Below, one piece after another: positions 25,212 to 33,667 of a stretch of DNA of 64,000 nt. Origin of the DNA: DATBDN01 sp036269895 (GTDB taxonomy: Bacteria > Actinomycetota > Thermoleophilia > Solirubrobacterales > Thermoleophilaceae); contig DATBDN010000219.1 in NCBI GenBank assembly GCA_036269895.1, positions 19,806 to 83,805 on the forward strand, given 5' to 3'. The translations under genes and the position numbers were made by a program. How positions within the stretch are numbered: position 1 is the stretch's first letter; each line of letters starts with the position of its first letter. The notes beneath the pieces were generated by a model that had not been told where the DNA came from, did not search any database, and saw only the letters and a list, made by a program, of their open reading frames with translations.

Positions 25212-26188
25212 GCGACGACCTCCATGCCGATCTTGTCCTCGTCGGACGCGGCCTTCGGATTCTCGACCGCAAGCACCGCCTGGAGCGCGGCGATCGCCAC
25301 TGCGAGCTGGGTCAGGTCCGGCTCACGCGTCGTCAGCTTCTGCAGCTGCATGCCGGGCCACATCATGATGCGCGCCCAGCGCTTCGTCCGGTGCTTGCCG
25401 AAGAGCTTGATCAGCTCGAACGCCAAGCCGGCGACGAGCGGGATGCCCAGGATGCGCGTGATGATCAGCACCCACCAGTCCGGCCGCCCGAAGGGCGCGA
25501 ACACGAAGATCGCGACGATCATGACGATCAACAGGAAGCTGGTCCCGCAGCGCGGGTGCAGACGCGAGAACCGTTTCGCGTTCTCGGGCGTGAGCTCGAG
25601 GCCCGCCTCGTAGGTGGAGATCGTCTTGTGCTCGGCGCCGTGGTACTGGAAGACGCGCTGCAGATCCTTCATCTGTGCGATCAACCAGAGGTAGCCGAGG
25701 AAGATCCCGATGCGAATGAGCTTCTCGACGACCACGAAGGTGAAACCGTTGTGCGTGTGGCCGACGAGCTTCGCCAGGAACGCCGGCAGCAGGAAGAAGA
25801 GGCCGACGGCGAAAACCACCGCGAACACGACCGTGCCGGTCCAGGTGCCCTTGCCGATCTCGCCCTCCTCCTCGGGCATCTGCGCGTTCGCCGAGATGCC
25901 GAGGGCCTTGAAGCCGATCGACAGCGACTCGCCGAGCGCAACCACGCCGCGCACGACCGGGAGCCGGAGCAGCCGGTGCTTCTTGATAACCGAGACGAGC
26001 GGGAACGACGTGACATCGATCGCGCCCGTCGGGATCTCGCCCGGCTCCTGGTCGCCTGCGGGCTTGCGCACGGCGACCGCCCAGGTGGAGACGCCGCGCA
26101 TCATCACGCCCTCGAGAACCGCCTGTCCACCGACCGGTGCGTCCTTCACAGCCTCGAGATTGGCCCGCGGGGGCGCCTCCGTGGTCAT
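25208..26188 (-). CDS. DUF1385 membrane protein
   Basis: A 326-residue protein of unknown function, typically found next to prfA/rpmE in Gram-positive genomes. It has the signature VGGQAVLEGVMMRG at the N-terminus, QYHGAEHKTISTYEAG in the middle and LHPRCGTSF, with about four to five transmembrane helices. A TAGCCT box eight bases before the ATG marks this as the likely start of the DUF1385-prfA-prmC-sua5 unit. Confidence 0.9.
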   Translation of the reverse strand: MTTEAPPRANLEAVKDAPVGGQAVLEGVMMRGVSTWAVAVRKPAGDQEPGEIPTGAIDVTSFPLVSVIKKHRLLRLPVVRGVVALGESLSIGFKALGISANAQMPEEEGEIGKGTWTGTVVFAVVFAVGLFFLLPAFLAKLVGHTHNGFTFVVVEKLIRIGIFLGYLWLIAQMKDLQRVFQYHGAEHKTISTYEAGLELTPENAKRFSRLHPRCGTSFLLIVMIVAIFVFAPFGRPDWWVLIITRILGIPLVAGLAFELIKLFGKHRTKRWARIMMWPGMQLQKLTTREPDLTQLAVAIAALQAVLAVENPKAASDEDKIGMEVVA

Positions 26189-26196
26189 TCCGTTGA

Positions 26197-26202
26197 AGGC
26201 TA
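26197..26202 (-). promoter_or_regulatory. -10 box candidate for the DUF1385-prfA unit
   Basis: TAGCCT on the minus strand, eight bases before the ATG at 26188; leaderless start likely. Confidence 0.4.
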
Positions 26203-26218
26203 GCCGGGAAGACCGGTA

Positions 26219-26950
26219 TCAGGAACAGGAGAACAGCTGAGAATTGTCGTTCTCGAGCGATTCGCCGATCGAGTTGTCGGGATCGGCCGTCACGCGGACG
26301 GCGTTGCGGCAGACGGGGCCCGTGAAGCTGACCGCACGGGACTCGCCGGCACCGAGATGGTTGATCGTGATCGTGTCGAGCACTGCGTTGTCGACGCTCA
26401 ACGAGACGTCCACACCGTCCGCAGCGAGCTTGCCGGTGTTCTGGACGCTCACGCGGTAGCTGCGGGTGTCGGCGGTGGGGCCGGGCTTGACGGTGAGATC
26501 GCTGACGGCAAGGTTCGGCAGTGGTCCGCGGCAGACGCGTGTATCGCGCGACAGGCTCTCGATCACCGTGCCGGCCGCCGTGAGCCAGCGGTACTGAATG
26601 CGCGCCTTGTAGGCGCCGCCGACCCGCAACGCGTCGACCGTCTGCTTCCAGCCGAAGCGCTGTACGCCGGCCTGTGAGGTGCGCCACTGCCGCAGCGCAG
26701 GCACGTCGAGCTTGGTGAACGGGTCGTGGCCCAGGCGCTCCATCAACTGAAAGCGCATCTGCATCTTCGCCGTGCCGGGCACCGTCGTCATGCGCCCGTA
26801 GAAGGTGGCGGCGCGATTGCTCGACGTGACGTCGCACGCTACGAGCTTGGCCACGGTCGGCTGCCCGGCGAACCCGCCGCTGCGAGGCGCGGCGAAGCTC
26901 GCTGCCGGGACGGTGGCAAACAGGGTGACGAGTGCGGCGAGGCGCAGCAT
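26219..26950 (-). CDS. Secreted CARDB-domain protein
   Basis: About 243 residues with an N-terminal signal peptide (LRLAALVTLFATVPAASFA, cut near AAP). The middle 110 residues are unrecognised; the C-terminal 100 residues form a CARDB-like beta sandwich (LPNLAVSDLTVKPG, VQNTGKLAADGVDVSLSVDN) of the kind used for extracellular adhesion or scaffolding. Four cysteines may form disulfides. I use the ATG at 26950; a GTG one codon earlier is possible. No function can be assigned. Confidence 0.75.
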   Translation of the reverse strand: MLRLAALVTLFATVPAASFAAPRSGGFAGQPTVAKLVACDVTSSNRAATFYGRMTTVPGTAKMQMRFQLMERLGHDPFTKLDVPALRQWRTSQAGVQRFGWKQTVDALRVGGAYKARIQYRWLTAAGTVIESLSRDTRVCRGPLPNLAVSDLTVKPGPTADTRSYRVSVQNTGKLAADGVDVSLSVDNAVLDTITINHLGAGESRAVSFTGPVCRNAVRVTADPDNSIGESLENDNSQLFSCS

Positions 26951-27000
26951 CACTGCACCAACAACCGGCAGAAACGCGAGTTGCGTTAGCTAGGCGTCAG

Positions 27001-27219
27001 TCAGGAGCGCGAAGCGGCGGCGCGGCGCGCCTGGCGGCGGCGGAAGCGCTCGACGCGACCGCCGGTGTCCACCAGCTTCTGCTTGCCCGTGTAGAACGGG
27101 TGGCAGTTGGAGCAGATCTCAACGTGGATCTCTGCCTGCGTGGAGCGAGTCGTGAACTCGTTCCCGCACGTGCAGCGCACGTGAGCCTCTACGTACTCGG
27201 GGTGGATCTCGGCCTTCAT
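27001..27219 (-). CDS. rpmE: Ribosomal protein L31, zinc-binding type
   Basis: A 72-residue L31 with the C+ zinc site: CTCG near residue 16 and ICSNCHPFYTGKQ near residue 36. The basic C-terminal tail (FRRRQARRAAASRS) is longer than average. Its ATG overlaps the gpsA stop, but a TATCCT box ten bases upstream (27230-27235) could give it separate transcription, as suits a ribosomal protein. A 47-base spacer separates it from the CARDB gene. Confidence 0.95.
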   Translation of the reverse strand: MKAEIHPEYVEAHVRCTCGNEFTTRSTQAEIHVEICSNCHPFYTGKQKLVDTGGRVERFRRRQARRAAASRS

Positions 27220-28316
27220 TCCGTAGTTGAGGATAGCTGAGGGCGCCTAGTCCGCCGGCGGGCTCGGACCCGCCGGAACCATGCCGCGACGCGCCGCCAC
27301 AGCCCACCCTCGAAGCGCGCCGGCTCGGGCTGCTTTGTGCGTACCAAGGCGACCCAGTCCTCGAGCGGGAGACTGCCGTCGATCAGCCGCGACAGCGCCG
27401 AGATGACCGGCGCGTCGACCTGCGCGTTCTCGCACGCGCGCGCCAGGAGCGACACCGTCTCCAGCGCCTCCGAGACCTGCCCCAGCCGCTCCGGCACCTG
27501 GGCGGCGGGCACGCCCTGGGCCAGCAGCTCACCCGCCGCGCGGTTGCGGCTCGAGGGCGCCAGCGCGGTGGCCATCAGGTCGCCGATGCCCGCCCGGCCG
27601 ACAAACGTGTCGGCGCGCGCGCCCTGCACGGTCGCCAGCACGAGCACCTCGGCGAACACGTCGCCCGCCGCCATCCCCGCAGCGTTGAAGCCCTGCACGA
27701 TCGTCGCGCCCGCGGCCAGTGCTGCCGCGTTCTTGGCCGCGCCGGCCAGCTCCACGCCCACCGGGTCGTTCGACACCTCGCAAACGGTGCCCGCCTGCTG
27801 GAAGACGTCCGCCACCCGGTGCGCAAGCCCCTCCGAGTGGGACGCGCAGACCAGGCCCGCGCCCGACTCGACCATCTCACGCGCGTGCGCGGGGCCGCCG
27901 AGGCATGCCACGCGGCCCGGCGAGAACAGCCGTTCCAGGTAGGCCGTCGGCGCGTGGCCATTCGGTGGGATCAGGCCCTTCGAGCAGGACACGATGCCGG
28001 CATGGGCGGCAAGCTCCTGCCTCGACAGTGCATCGGCCACGTCGGCCAGAGCGCCCGACGGCACTGCGAGAAAGATCGCATCCGCCCGCCGGAACTGCCC
28101 GTCCTCAGGGTGCAGCGCGCGGATCCGCAGGCCGCCCGGCAGCTCGACGGTATCCAGATAGCGCTCGTTTCTGCGCGTGCTGTCCAGCTCACGCGCCTGC
28201 TGCTCAGTGCGTGCAAGCAGCGTGGTGCGAACGCCGGCACGCTCGAGCAAGACCGCGATGGCGGTGCCAAAGGAGCCGGCGCCGACAACGACGGCGCGTC
28301 TGACCGGGTGGCGCAT
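27216..28316 (-). CDS. gpsA: NAD(P)H-dependent glycerol-3-phosphate dehydrogenase
   Basis: Makes sn-glycerol-3-phosphate for phospholipid synthesis. The 366-residue protein has VVVGAGSFGTAIA at the N-terminus, the phosphate-binding CSKGL, and catalytic lysine in GAAKNAAALAAG. The C-terminal 30 residues are arginine-rich and beyond the usual end. It starts at an ATG downstream of the channel-like gene and is coupled to rpmE by ATGA. Confidence 0.93.
   Translation of the reverse strand: MRHPVRRAVVVGAGSFGTAIAVLLERAGVRTTLLARTEQQARELDSTRRNERYLDTVELPGGLRIRALHPEDGQFRRADAIFLAVPSGALADVADALSRQELAAHAGIVSCSKGLIPPNGHAPTAYLERLFSPGRVACLGGPAHAREMVESGAGLVCASHSEGLAHRVADVFQQAGTVCEVSNDPVGVELAGAAKNAAALAAGATIVQGFNAAGMAAGDVFAEVLVLATVQGARADTFVGRAGIGDLMATALAPSSRNRAAGELLAQGVPAAQVPERLGQVSEALETVSLLARACENAQVDAPVISALSRLIDGSLPLEDWVALVRTKQPEPARFEGGLWRRVAAWFRRVRARRRTRRPQLSSTTE
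27230..27235 (-). promoter_or_regulatory. -10 box candidate for rpmE inside gpsA
   Basis: TATCCT on the minus strand, ten bases before the rpmE ATG, within the last codons of gpsA. Confidence 0.3.
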
Positions 28317-28327
28317 TGCCGGGGTTT

Positions 28328-28738
28328 CTACCCGAGCGAGTCCGAGTGATTACGCGCCGGCTCTGCGGCGACATGCACGAAGAACGCGCCGACCGCAGCC
28401 GCAAGGCTCGCAACGACCGTCACCGCCCAAGCCTCCATGAACACGTCGAGGATCCGCGCTGCCGTCGAGATCGGGTTCGGCAGCTGTGACGAAACCGTCA
28501 GAAGCTGCGTCGACGTCCAGAAGATGGCATCGCCGAACGTGTGGATCTGCGTGCCCTTCTGATGGCGCTCGAACATGTACGCGAGCGCGGCGGAGATCAG
28601 GTCGATGCCGATCGTGGCGAACAGGATCGCCGCAATGCGATCGCGCAGCCGAGAGTGGTGCATCCCCTGCGCGCGCGCGACGGCGCGCACCTGCATGCGG
28701 GCTTGGTTGAGCACGCGGGCCGGATAGCGCATGCGCAT
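28328..28738 (-). CDS. Small channel-like membrane protein with degenerate pore
   Basis: A 136-residue protein with two hydrophobic helices (about 40-60 and 105-125) flanking a re-entrant-looking segment HTFGDAIFWTSTQLLTVSS. This resembles the pore helix of two-TM potassium channels (FGDAxxWxxxTxTTVGYG), but the selectivity filter GYG is replaced by SSQ, followed by LPNP. I start it at the ATG at 28738; a longer frame would overlap ETF-QO. Whether it conducts ions is unknown. Confidence 0.6.
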   Translation of the reverse strand: MRMRYPARVLNQARMQVRAVARAQGMHHSRLRDRIAAILFATIGIDLISAALAYMFERHQKGTQIHTFGDAIFWTSTQLLTVSSQLPNPISTAARILDVFMEAWAVTVVASLAAAVGAFFVHVAAEPARNHSDSLG

Positions 28739-28782
28739 ACGCCCAATCTGAACGCCGCTCCCGACGGAACGGCGCTCCGCGA

Positions 28783-30513
28783 CTACGTGATCTGATAATT
28801 CGGGCCTTCGCCACCTTCGGGCGGCGTCAGACGCCCGCCCTTCGCGGTGATGGCCCCGCACTGGATGCAGTTCGACGCGTTCACGTGCACCTCGACCGGT
28901 GTGTCGTCGCGTACTCCGCCGTTCGCGTCCATCCGCTCCTTGACCTCGTCCGGGAGCTCGTAGACCTGGGCCGGGCACATGTTCTCCCACATGAGCGCGA
29001 CCGCCAGCGGCACGTTCTTCTGGATCCGGATGTGGCTCGGAGCGTCGTCGCGCGAGGCGTTGCCGGTAGCGAACACCGACGACAGCTTGTCGAAGTACAT
29101 CTTCCCGTCGGGCTTCGGGTAGCGCTTGTTGCGCTTGCCGACGAAGACCTCGACGCCGGCGTCATCGTGCGTGTGCACGCGGCCGGGCGGCAGCTTCCCG
29201 CCGGAGATCTCGGCCGCGTTCGCCAGCGCGCCGCCCATGAAGAAGCCGCGCGCGAAGACCTGGCGCATGTTGCGCGACCGATAGATGTCCTTCTCGATGT
29301 CGGAGCCGCGGACGGCATCGTCGTAGGCCGACAGATCGTCAGTGCTGCCGTTCTTCACGGCGTCGTAGATCGTCTCCGCCGCGTACATGCCCGCGTGCAT
29401 CGCCAGGTGGACGCCCTTCAGCTTCGGCACGTTCACCATGCCTGCGCCGTCGCCCGCCATGACCATGCCGGGCACCGACAGCGACGTTGGCATCGCCCAG
29501 TAGCCGCCTGACGGCAGCGTCTTTGCGCCCCAGGCGATCCGCTTCCCACCCTCGAGGATGTCCTTGATCATCGGGTGGGTCTTGAACTCCTGCAGCACGT
29601 CGTGCACCGAGAAAGTCGCGTCGCGGTAGTCGAGCCCGGCGACGAACCCGAGCGCGACCTTGTCGTCGCCCATCGGGTAGACAAACGAGCCGCCGAACTC
29701 GCGGTACTTTGCCCGCAGGCGCAGCGGCCAGCCCATCGAGTGGATCACGCGGTCGAGCGGCTTCTGGACCTCCCAGACCTCCTTGACCCCGAGCTCCCAC
29801 TGCTGCGGTTCACCCGAGCCGAGGCCGAAGTGCCTGATCGCGGCGCCCGTCAGATGGCCTTGCGTGCCCTCGGCAAGCACGGTGACACGCGCCTGCACAT
29901 CCGAGCCTGGCTCGAAATTGGAAAGGGGTTTGCCATCCGGGCCAAGGCCCTTGTCACCGGTCCGGACGCCAAGCACCCGGCCGCCGTCGACGATCAGCTT
30001 GTATGCCGACGTCTCCGGGAGGATGTACACGCCCGCGTCCTCCGCCTGCTGACCGAGGAAGCGGCCCAGCTGCGCAATCGACGTGACGTGGTTGCCGTGG
30101 TTGCGGAACGGCGGCGGCGTCGGAACCAGCGGGATCGCCCGCTTGCGCGTCATGAAGTAGACGCGGTCCTTCGGCACCGTCCCGAACGTCGGCCACTCCG
30201 ACTCCGCCAGGTCCGGGAACAGCCGCTTCATGGCCGACGGGTGCATCATGGCCCCGCTCATCAGGTGCGACCCGGGCGTACGCCCCTTCTCGATCAGCGC
30301 CACCGGCACCTCGCCGAGCTGCTCGAGCAGCCGCTCGTCCTCGGCGAGCAGCTGCATCAGACGGTTGGCGCACGCGAGGCCCGCAGGGCCGCCACCGACG
30401 ATGGCGACCCCTACCTCGATGCGCTCGTCCTCGGCGTCCTCGAAGCCGCCGATGAACTCCCTCTCGGACTGGACGGGTGGCGGAAACTCGATCGGGGCGA
30501 TGCCGCTGGCCAT
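28783..30513 (-). CDS. Electron transfer flavoprotein-ubiquinone oxidoreductase-like protein
   Basis: A 576-residue membrane-associated flavoprotein passing electrons from ETF to the quinone pool. FAD motif VAIVGGGPAGLACA near residue 37; later GDGAGMVNVPKLKG and LKGVHLAMHAG. The C-terminal ferredoxin-like end keeps C513, C549 and C552 (NCIQCGAI), but the position of the fourth Fe-S cysteine (555) is isoleucine, so the cluster may be altered or absent. TAGGAGG Shine-Dalgarno upstream; transcribed with etfA and etfB. Confidence 0.9.
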   Translation of the reverse strand: MASGIAPIEFPPPVQSEREFIGGFEDAEDERIEVGVAIVGGGPAGLACANRLMQLLAEDERLLEQLGEVPVALIEKGRTPGSHLMSGAMMHPSAMKRLFPDLAESEWPTFGTVPKDRVYFMTRKRAIPLVPTPPPFRNHGNHVTSIAQLGRFLGQQAEDAGVYILPETSAYKLIVDGGRVLGVRTGDKGLGPDGKPLSNFEPGSDVQARVTVLAEGTQGHLTGAAIRHFGLGSGEPQQWELGVKEVWEVQKPLDRVIHSMGWPLRLRAKYREFGGSFVYPMGDDKVALGFVAGLDYRDATFSVHDVLQEFKTHPMIKDILEGGKRIAWGAKTLPSGGYWAMPTSLSVPGMVMAGDGAGMVNVPKLKGVHLAMHAGMYAAETIYDAVKNGSTDDLSAYDDAVRGSDIEKDIYRSRNMRQVFARGFFMGGALANAAEISGGKLPPGRVHTHDDAGVEVFVGKRNKRYPKPDGKMYFDKLSSVFATGNASRDDAPSHIRIQKNVPLAVALMWENMCPAQVYELPDEVKERMDANGGVRDDTPVEVHVNASNCIQCGAITAKGGRLTPPEGGEGPNYQIT

Positions 30514-30521
30514 CGTGCCTC

Positions 30522-31502
30522 CTACGCGCCCTTCTTCGCCTTGATCGCGTCGGTCAGCTTCGGGACGATCTTGTGCAGGTCGCCCACGACGCCCAGATCG
30601 GCGAACTCGAAGATCGGCGCGTTCTGGTCCTTGTTGATCGCGACGATGTTCTCGGAGCTCTGCATGCCGACCTTGTGCTGGATCGCGCCCGAGATGCCGA
30701 GCGCGAGGTAGAGCTTCGGCGCGACCGTCTTGCCGGTCTGGCCGATCTGCGCCGCGTACGGGTACCAGCCGGCGTCGACGACGGCACGCGTGGCCGCCAC
30801 CGCGCCGCCCAGCGCGTTCGCCAGAGGCTCGGCGAGCTCCTGGAAGCCCTCGGCCTTGCCCAGGCCGCGGCCACCGCCCACGAGCAGGTCGGCGTCCTCG
30901 ATGTTCACGTCGGCGCCGCGCTGCTCACCGCGCGTGCGCATCTTGGCCTTGGTCGACCAGGGCGAGAGCTCGACGTCCAGGTCGGCGACCTCGGCGTCGC
31001 CCGAGCCGCTCTCGGTGATCTCGAAGGCGTTCAGGCGGCCGATGATCACGGCCGGGCCGCCCTCCCTGTAACCAACCTCGACGACCGCGGAGTCCTGCAG
31101 GATCGGCCGCTGGGCGACCAGCTTGCCGTCCTTCGCGTGTACCTCGGTGACCTCCATCGTCACGCCGCCGCCGAGCCGCGCGGCGACGCCGGCGCCGATC
31201 TCGAAGCCGAGCAGGCCGCCGCCGAAGAGGACGTAGTCGTAGGCGTTGTCCTCGACCAGCTTCGCCATGACGTCGACGACCGGTTGCGCGAGGCCCTCGG
31301 GCCCATTGGCGCGCCAGACCTTGGTGGCGCCATACTTGCCGAGCGACTTCGCGAGGTCGTCGGAGACGTTCTCCCCGACGACGACAGCGTGCGCCTCGGC
31401 ACCGATGTCGGCTGCGCGCTTGGCCGCCTCGGAGACGGCGCCGAGGGAGTTCTTGTTGAACTCGCCCTCGTAGTGGAGTACGTAGGTGAGGATCCCGCTC
31501 AT
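30522..31502 (-). CDS. etfA: Electron transfer flavoprotein alpha subunit
   Basis: A 326-residue ETF alpha subunit. The C-terminal FAD domain has LLVGGGRGLGK and the subunit signature SGAIQHKVGMQSSENIVAIN. With EtfB it takes electrons from acyl-CoA dehydrogenases (one is encoded at 57635). ATG overlaps the etfB stop (ATGA). Confidence 0.95.
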   Translation of the reverse strand: MSGILTYVLHYEGEFNKNSLGAVSEAAKRAADIGAEAHAVVVGENVSDDLAKSLGKYGATKVWRANGPEGLAQPVVDVMAKLVEDNAYDYVLFGGGLLGFEIGAGVAARLGGGVTMEVTEVHAKDGKLVAQRPILQDSAVVEVGYREGGPAVIIGRLNAFEITESGSGDAEVADLDVELSPWSTKAKMRTRGEQRGADVNIEDADLLVGGGRGLGKAEGFQELAEPLANALGGAVAATRAVVDAGWYPYAAQIGQTGKTVAPKLYLALGISGAIQHKVGMQSSENIVAINKDQNAPIFEFADLGVVGDLHKIVPKLTDAIKAKKGA

Positions 31503-32293
31503 CCGAGAAGCTTCCTTTCCTCGAGCCAGGTCACGATCTGCTGGACCGTCTCGTCTGTGTCCTCGTCCTCGATGATCTGGCCGGCTGCCTTCTCCGGCGG
31601 CGGGTTGATGCCGAGGACCTCGGTCTTGGAGCCGGACTCGCCGACCCGGTCGCCCTCGATGCCGACATCGCCCGTCGACTTGATGTCGAGCTGCTTCTTC
31701 TTGGCGCCCATGATCGCCTTGAGCGACGGGTAGCGCGGCTCGTTGATGGCATCACCCACCGAGATGACCGCGGGCATTTCGACCTCGACCGTGTCGTAGC
31801 CGTACTCGGCCTGGCGCTCGCAGACGAGGTTGCCGCCCTCGACGTCCATCTTGATGACCTGCGTGAGCGACGGCATCCGCAGGTGGTCGGCGACGATCGC
31901 GCCGATCGTGTAGCACTCGCCGTCGTCTGACTGCTGGCCCAGCAGGACCAGGTCGGGCGACTCCTGCTCGAGCACCTTCGCCAAGGCGTAGCCGGTGGCG
32001 GCGACGTCCGAGCCCGCGAGCGCGTCATCGGCCAGGTGCACCGAGCGGTCGGCGCCGAGGGAGACGGCCTTGTGCAGTGCACGGGAGGCGCTGTCGGGGC
32101 CCATCGTGACCGCGACGATCTCATCGACCTCGACCGAACCGCCCTCCTTGATCTGCATCGCGGCCTCGATCGCGTGGGTGTCGAAGGGGTTCAAGTTCTT
32201 TTCCCCGCTGCGGTCGAGGCGCTTGGTACCGGGGTCCATGCGCTTCTCGACGGCGGCGTCCGGGACCTCTTTCACCAGGACGCAAATCTTCAA
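31499..32293 (-). CDS. etfB: Electron transfer flavoprotein beta subunit
   Basis: A 264-residue ETF beta subunit, AMP-binding, with MKICVLVKEVPD at the N-terminus and the conserved DLVLLGQQSDDGE loop. The start is TTG at 32293, preceded by an AAAAAGGAG Shine-Dalgarno. A TAATAT -10 and a palindrome covering the -35 region lie upstream (32326-32352), so this is the first gene of the etfB-etfA-ETF-QO unit. Confidence 0.94.
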   Translation of the reverse strand: MKICVLVKEVPDAAVEKRMDPGTKRLDRSGEKNLNPFDTHAIEAAMQIKEGGSVEVDEIVAVTMGPDSASRALHKAVSLGADRSVHLADDALAGSDVAATGYALAKVLEQESPDLVLLGQQSDDGECYTIGAIVADHLRMPSLTQVIKMDVEGGNLVCERQAEYGYDTVEVEMPAVISVGDAINEPRYPSLKAIMGAKKKQLDIKSTGDVGIEGDRVGESGSKTEVLGINPPPEKAAGQIIEDEDTDETVQQIVTWLEERKLLG

Positions 32294-32325
32294 AGTGGTC
32301 TCCTTTTTCGGTGCTGCGGCGGCGG

Positions 32326-32352
32326 ATATTACGGGATTGACTGACTAGTCAA
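32326..32352 (-). promoter_or_regulatory. etfB promoter with palindromic operator
   Basis: TAATAT (32326-32331, minus strand) as -10 and TTGACT (32347-32352, minus strand) as -35, 15 bases apart. The -35 is half of a perfect inverted repeat, TTGACT-GACT-AGTCAA (32337-32352), typical in form of a TetR-family operator. It overlaps the last codons of the B12-subunit gene. Confidence 0.5.
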
Positions 32353-32759
32353 TCGACCGACACGTTGCTGCGGAGGAAGTCGACGATCTCTTGGGTCGGC
32401 GACCCCGGTGTGAAGACCTCGGCAACGCCCAGTTCCTTCAGCTGCGGGATGTCGTCGTGCGGGATGGTGCCGCCGACGACGAGCACGACGTCCTCCGCGC
32501 CCTGCTCCTTGAGGAGCTCGGCCACCTTCGGGACCAGCGTCATGTGGGCGCCCGACAGGATCGACAAGCCGACCGCGTCGGCATCCTCCTGGATCACGGT
32601 CGCGGCGATCTGCTCGGGCGTCTGGTGGAGCCCCGTGTAGATGACCTCCATCCCCGCATCGCGCAGCGCCCGGGCGATGATCTTCGCCCCGCGGTCGTGT
32701 CCATCCAGGCCGGGCTTGGCGACTACGACCCGGATCTTGCCCCTCGTTGCGGCTTCCAC
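32349..32759 (-). CDS. Acyl-CoA mutase small, B12-binding subunit (IcmB-like)
   Basis: A 136-residue cobalamin-binding domain: lower-ligand motif DGHDRG, SILSGAH and VVGGTIP. In families with split mutases this pairs with a separate catalytic subunit; here that is the protein at 34309, whose active-site residues match isobutyryl-CoA mutase, and the length matches IcmB of Streptomyces. The start is GTG at 32759, with TAGCAT at 32771-32776 eleven bases upstream. It is separated from the large subunit by three unrelated genes. Confidence 0.9.
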   Translation of the reverse strand: MEAATRGKIRVVVAKPGLDGHDRGAKIIARALRDAGMEVIYTGLHQTPEQIAATVIQEDADAVGLSILSGAHMTLVPKVAELLKEQGAEDVVLVVGGTIPHDDIPQLKELGVAEVFTPGSPTQEIVDFLRSNVSVD

Positions 32760-32792
32760 GGCGGGCGGGGATGCTATCCGGGATGCGGCGCG

Positions 32793-33353
32793 CTAGCCCT
32801 GCGGACGCGGCCGCCCGGGCTCATCCGCCAGCTGCCGCGAACGGCGCTCGACGGCCGCGAGGACGGTGCGCCGGCTGCGATGGGTCGTCTCGTAGAGGTG
32901 GATGACGGCCAGCTCTTCGGCGCCCGCGTCGCCGACTCGGCGCGTGATCTCCGAAGCGGTCAGCGAGCGGTAGCCCTCCCAGGGCTCGTCGACATGCAGC
33001 TCGGCATGCGCACCTTCGCCGGCACCGGATTCGGCGAACTCCGCGACCAGCTCCGGCTCGTCGTCGAGGTGCGGTTCCGGTTCGGGCGGCAGCTCCTCCC
33101 GCACCTCCGCCTCAAAAGCCGGGTGATACGGACGCTCGGCTTCCGGCGCGGCCGTGGCCGTGGCCGCATCCGAAGCCGGAGCAGCGGGCTCACGACGTGC
33201 GAATGGCTCGGCCTCGGGCGGCGCGGTGTACACGCCGCGATCCTCGTCGAGGCCGAGCAGCCCCGAGAGGATCCGCAGCGGGATCTTGGCCGCCTCAACG
33301 CCGACTCGGACGCCGAGCCGGGCTACGCCGATGCCGAGCTCGAGCGCGGTCAG
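32793..33353 (-). CDS. Hypothetical protein, amphipathic N-terminus and acidic linker
   Basis: Not recognised. From a CTG at 33353 that overlaps the plastocyanin-like stop (CTGA), it is 186 residues: a hydrophobic/amphipathic N-terminal 40 residues (LELGIGVARLG, IPLRILSGLLGL), a proline- and glutamate-rich linker, then a C-terminal helical segment of about 65 residues (LTASEITRRVGDAGAEELA, YETTHRSRRTVLAAVERR) that looks like the helix-hairpin used by small lipid-binding or DNA-uptake-like domains. A GTG at 33233 would lose the N-terminal part. Confidence 0.55.
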   Translation of the reverse strand: MTALELGIGVARLGVRVGVEAAKIPLRILSGLLGLDEDRGVYTAPPEAEPFARREPAAPASDAATATAAPEAERPYHPAFEAEVREELPPEPEPHLDDEPELVAEFAESGAGEGAHAELHVDEPWEGYRSLTASEITRRVGDAGAEELAVIHLYETTHRSRRTVLAAVERRSRQLADEPGRPRPQG

Positions 33354-33658
33354 TTGACCTTGACCGTCGTATGCATGTTCGCGTGGACCTGGCAGGAGAT
33401 CTTGAAGGTCCCGCGCTTGTTGAAGCGGTGCGAGAAGGTGAAGCCCTTCTTGGTCTTGAGCGCCGAGCTGAAGCCGGGGCCCTTGACGTTGTGGGGCTGG
33501 CGGTCACCCCAGACCCACTTGACCGTGCCGCCCTTCCTGATGTGGACGGTCTTGTTCGTGCCCACCTTCCAGGTAACACTCGTGGCGGCGAAGGCGCTGG
33601 TGGCGGCGATCGCGGCGACGAGGGCACAGGCCGCGATCAAGGCAGTGATCTTGCGCAT
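33350..33658 (-). CDS. Secreted plastocyanin-like cupredoxin
   Basis: A 102-residue protein with a signal peptide (about 1-24, ending AFAA) and one cupredoxin domain. Type 1 copper ligands are visible: His in QPHNV, then Cys and His in SCQVH and Met in ANM of the C-terminal loop. Probably a periplasmic or cell-surface electron carrier. A TAAGTT box (33665-33670) lies six bases before the ATG. It is an odd guest between the two subunits of an acyl-CoA mutase. Confidence 0.9.
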   Translation of the reverse strand: MRKITALIAACALVAAIAATSAFAATSVTWKVGTNKTVHIRKGGTVKWVWGDRQPHNVKGPGFSSALKTKKGFTFSHRFNKRGTFKISCQVHANMHTTVKVN

Positions 33659-33667
33659 CGGTTGAAC

